7,010 nt of DNA from an uncultured Lachnospiraceae bacterium (lineage in GTDB: Bacteria > Bacillota > Clostridia > Lachnospirales > Lachnospiraceae): assembly GCA_937901625.1 (NCBI GenBank), contig CALDIE010000091.1, positions 1 to 7,010 on the forward strand. The letters are read 5' to 3'. Each line of letters opens with the position of its first letter. Position 1 is the stretch's first letter. The notes beneath the pieces are model-generated. The model searched no databases and was not told where the DNA came from. It saw nothing but the letters and a program-made list of their open reading frames with translations. Position numbers and translations under genes: made by a program. Shown piece after piece: positions 6,117 to 7,010 of this stretch.

Positions 6117-6667
6117 TTCTCACGCTCCCTTACAAGCCGTCTGTAATCGGCTTCGCTGTATTTATAATTTGCCGTCTCGTTTAAGAAATCATCGACAGCA
6201 CGCTTTACCACCGCCGCAGCCTCAGTCGCTGTCCTTGCCTCTGCACAATCGACTGCGACCTGTCCGGGGATAGCCATAATGCCGCCCCGAAGCTTTGCGA
6301 CCATATCGTTCGTAAGAACTGCCACATCCTCCGACCGGTGCATCTGCCCCCTGAGCTCTTGTATCTCAAGCTCCATCTTCTCGGCTCTGGCTTCCTTGTA
6401 GCGTAAATCCGCCTCTGCCTGTTTCGCCGCCTCTTCCGGCGTACCCTGTGCACGCCTTTCCGCACGGTCACGCAGGAACCGGATGTAGCTTTGCACCGTA
6501 GGTATCAGGTCATATTTCCTCACATTTCGCCCGGAATCGCCAAATTCCTTCACGATGGTGGGCTTAATGACGCCGCGCTGAACTAAATCGTTTACGCTGC
6601 GGGGTCCACCCTCCAGGTCAAGCAAACGTGCTATTACATCCGGGTCATATAACTGTTCCTTTGCCAT
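6026..6667 (-). CDS. terS: Terminase small subunit, Nu1-like
   Basis: The 213-residue protein would recognise the packaging site in phage DNA and recruit TerL. Residues 1-60 (ending KYDLIPTVQSYIRFL) look like a winged helix-turn-helix DNA-binding domain: SVNDLVQRGVIKP (24-36) reads as a recognition helix, and NVRKYDLIPTVQSYI is the typical Nu1 'Y...a.v..y' element. Residues 65-110 are a charged coiled-coil (ADLRYKEARAEKMELEIQEL), as in Nu1 oligomerisation. DMVAKLRGGIMAIPGQVA (121-138) matches the Nu1-family helix with the A.IPg..a pattern. The C-terminal 25 residues are acidic and Ser-rich; that part is encoded in the region shared with terL, and in lambda the corresponding end contacts gpA. 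GGAGG lies 5 nt upstream and the ATG directly follows the methyltransferase TAA with no gap. The Nu1 assignment comes from layout, motifs and position beside a GpA terminase. Confidence 0.88.
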   Translation of the reverse strand: MAKEQLYDPDVIARLLDLEGGPRSVNDLVQRGVIKPTIVKEFGDSGRNVRKYDLIPTVQSYIRFLRDRAERRAQGTPEEAAKQAEADLRYKEARAEKMELEIQELRGQMHRSEDVAVLTNDMVAKLRGGIMAIPGQVAVDCAEARTATEAAAVVKRAVDDFLNETANYKYSEADYRRLVREREKWIAEIEEMDSEELFDSSSDSGEDSEPQRT

Positions 6668-7009
6668 TTAGTCCTCCAAAAGGTCCGCAGCGTGTATCTT
6701 TTCGCCGCTTCTTGTAATTTCCACGTCTTTCGTAGTATCCTTCCAGTTTATGTACCTGCGCACGATAGCCGATGCAAACCACGGATCGGACTCTGCGATG
6801 TACGCCGTCCTTCCCGTCTGTTCGCAAGCCATTAAGGTAGAACCGTACCCGCCAAACGGATCAAGCACCACCGCATCTTTCGGTGATGATATCCGCATCG
6901 GGTATGCCGTAAGTGCCAAAGGTTTGCCGCATACATCATTACCGGGAAACTCCCAGACCGTGGTCTGCTTCCTGTCAGCAAACCAGCGATGCTTACCCTT
7001 TGCCTTCCA
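6668..7009 (-). CDS. DNA methyltransferase (N4-cytosine/N6-adenine class), C-terminal 113 residues, partial
   Basis: The frame is open to the right edge; only the last 113 codons are present. It would transfer a methyl group from S-adenosylmethionine to DNA, a common trait of phages that evade host restriction. The visible part begins WKAKGKHRWFADRKQTTVWEF; this and the later VVLDPFGGYGSTLMACEQTG are characteristic of the N6/N4 methylase family (PF01555), in which the AdoMet-binding FxGxG motif lies near the C-terminus. The motif here is DPFGGYGST rather than the more usual DPFGGSGST. The block before it reads NDVCGKPLALTAYPMRISS, in place of the typical HPTxKP. The catalytic DPPY-type motif would lie beyond the edge, so activity and target cannot be judged. 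A methyltransferase directly abutting the terminase small subunit (TAA then ATG) is a frequent arrangement in Bacillota prophages and suggests co-transcription with the packaging genes. Confidence 0.88.
   Translation of the reverse strand, partial: WKAKGKHRWFADRKQTTVWEFPGNDVCGKPLALTAYPMRISSPKDAVVLDPFGGYGSTLMACEQTGRTAYIAESDPWFASAIVRRYINWKDTTKDVEITRSGEKIHAADLLED
6672..6677 (-). promoter_or_regulatory. Shine-Dalgarno of terS
   Basis: GGAGGA at the end of the methyltransferase gene is followed by CTAAATG, where TAA is that gene's stop and ATG starts terS. It supports the 6667 start and indicates stop-start coupling. Confidence 0.75.
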
Positions 7010-7010
7010 G

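Noticed and set aside
5860..6273. 137-codon open frame on the plus strand
   Set aside because: It lies opposite TerL and TerS, both clearly recognised, has Ser/Leu/Pro/Arg-rich content typical of an antisense shadow, and shows no domain or SD support.
6645..6827. 60-codon minus-strand frame spanning the methyltransferase/terS border
   Set aside because: Highly basic shadow in another frame of the methyltransferase C-terminus; the true frame carries the DPFGGYGST motif.

Overview
The window is one strand of a tailed-phage (most likely prophage) packaging and head-assembly module of the lambda type. Every gene I can support lies on the minus strand, so the module reads from position 7010 down to 1. 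In transcription order it holds the C-terminal end of a DNA methyltransferase (cut by the right edge), a Nu1-like small terminase subunit, a GpA-family large terminase, a small gpW/DUF6148-like head-tail joining protein, a lambda-B-type portal, a ClpP-like head maturation protease with an embedded scaffold reading frame, an enlarged decoration protein (lambda D/HDPD type), and the first 175 codons of an E-type major capsid protein (cut by the left edge). The order Nu1-A-W-B-C/Nu3-D-E is that of phage lambda, though the proteins are distant relatives.

The genes are packed almost without gaps. They abut (MTase/terS, TAA then ATG), overlap by 4 nt (protease/decoration, ATGA), 17 nt (terL/gpW-like), 38 nt (portal/protease) or 91 nt (terS/terL), or lie 4 to 11 nt apart. 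Most starts have a strong AAAGGAGG- or GGAGGT-type Shine-Dalgarno, the portal start being the clearest exception. This points to one polycistronic late operon with translational coupling. No stretch above 300 bases lacks a gene, and I saw no tRNA, rRNA, CRISPR, IS element, att site, internal promoter or terminator.

The host cannot be named from the sequence. Strong consensus AGGAGG sites, a roughly balanced base composition, the DUF6148-like small protein and the methyltransferase-terminase linkage fit a phage of Bacillota (perhaps gut Clostridia). This is inference.

How the parts work together: TerS recognises phage DNA and TerL translocates and cuts it; the portal is the dodecameric entry channel and the gpW-like protein seals it after filling; the protease/scaffold pair directs assembly of the capsid protein into a procapsid and is then removed; the decoration protein stabilises the expanded shell. 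The methyltransferase probably modifies phage DNA.

The points most worth a second look are the near-perfect internal ribosome binding site for a scaffold protein inside the protease gene, the roughly 105-residue Ala/Thr-rich insertion that splits the decoration protein, the portal start that has a weak SD and a competing six-codon minigene, and the long terS/terL overlap. This is a recognisable structural module with unusual details rather than a wholly unknown system.
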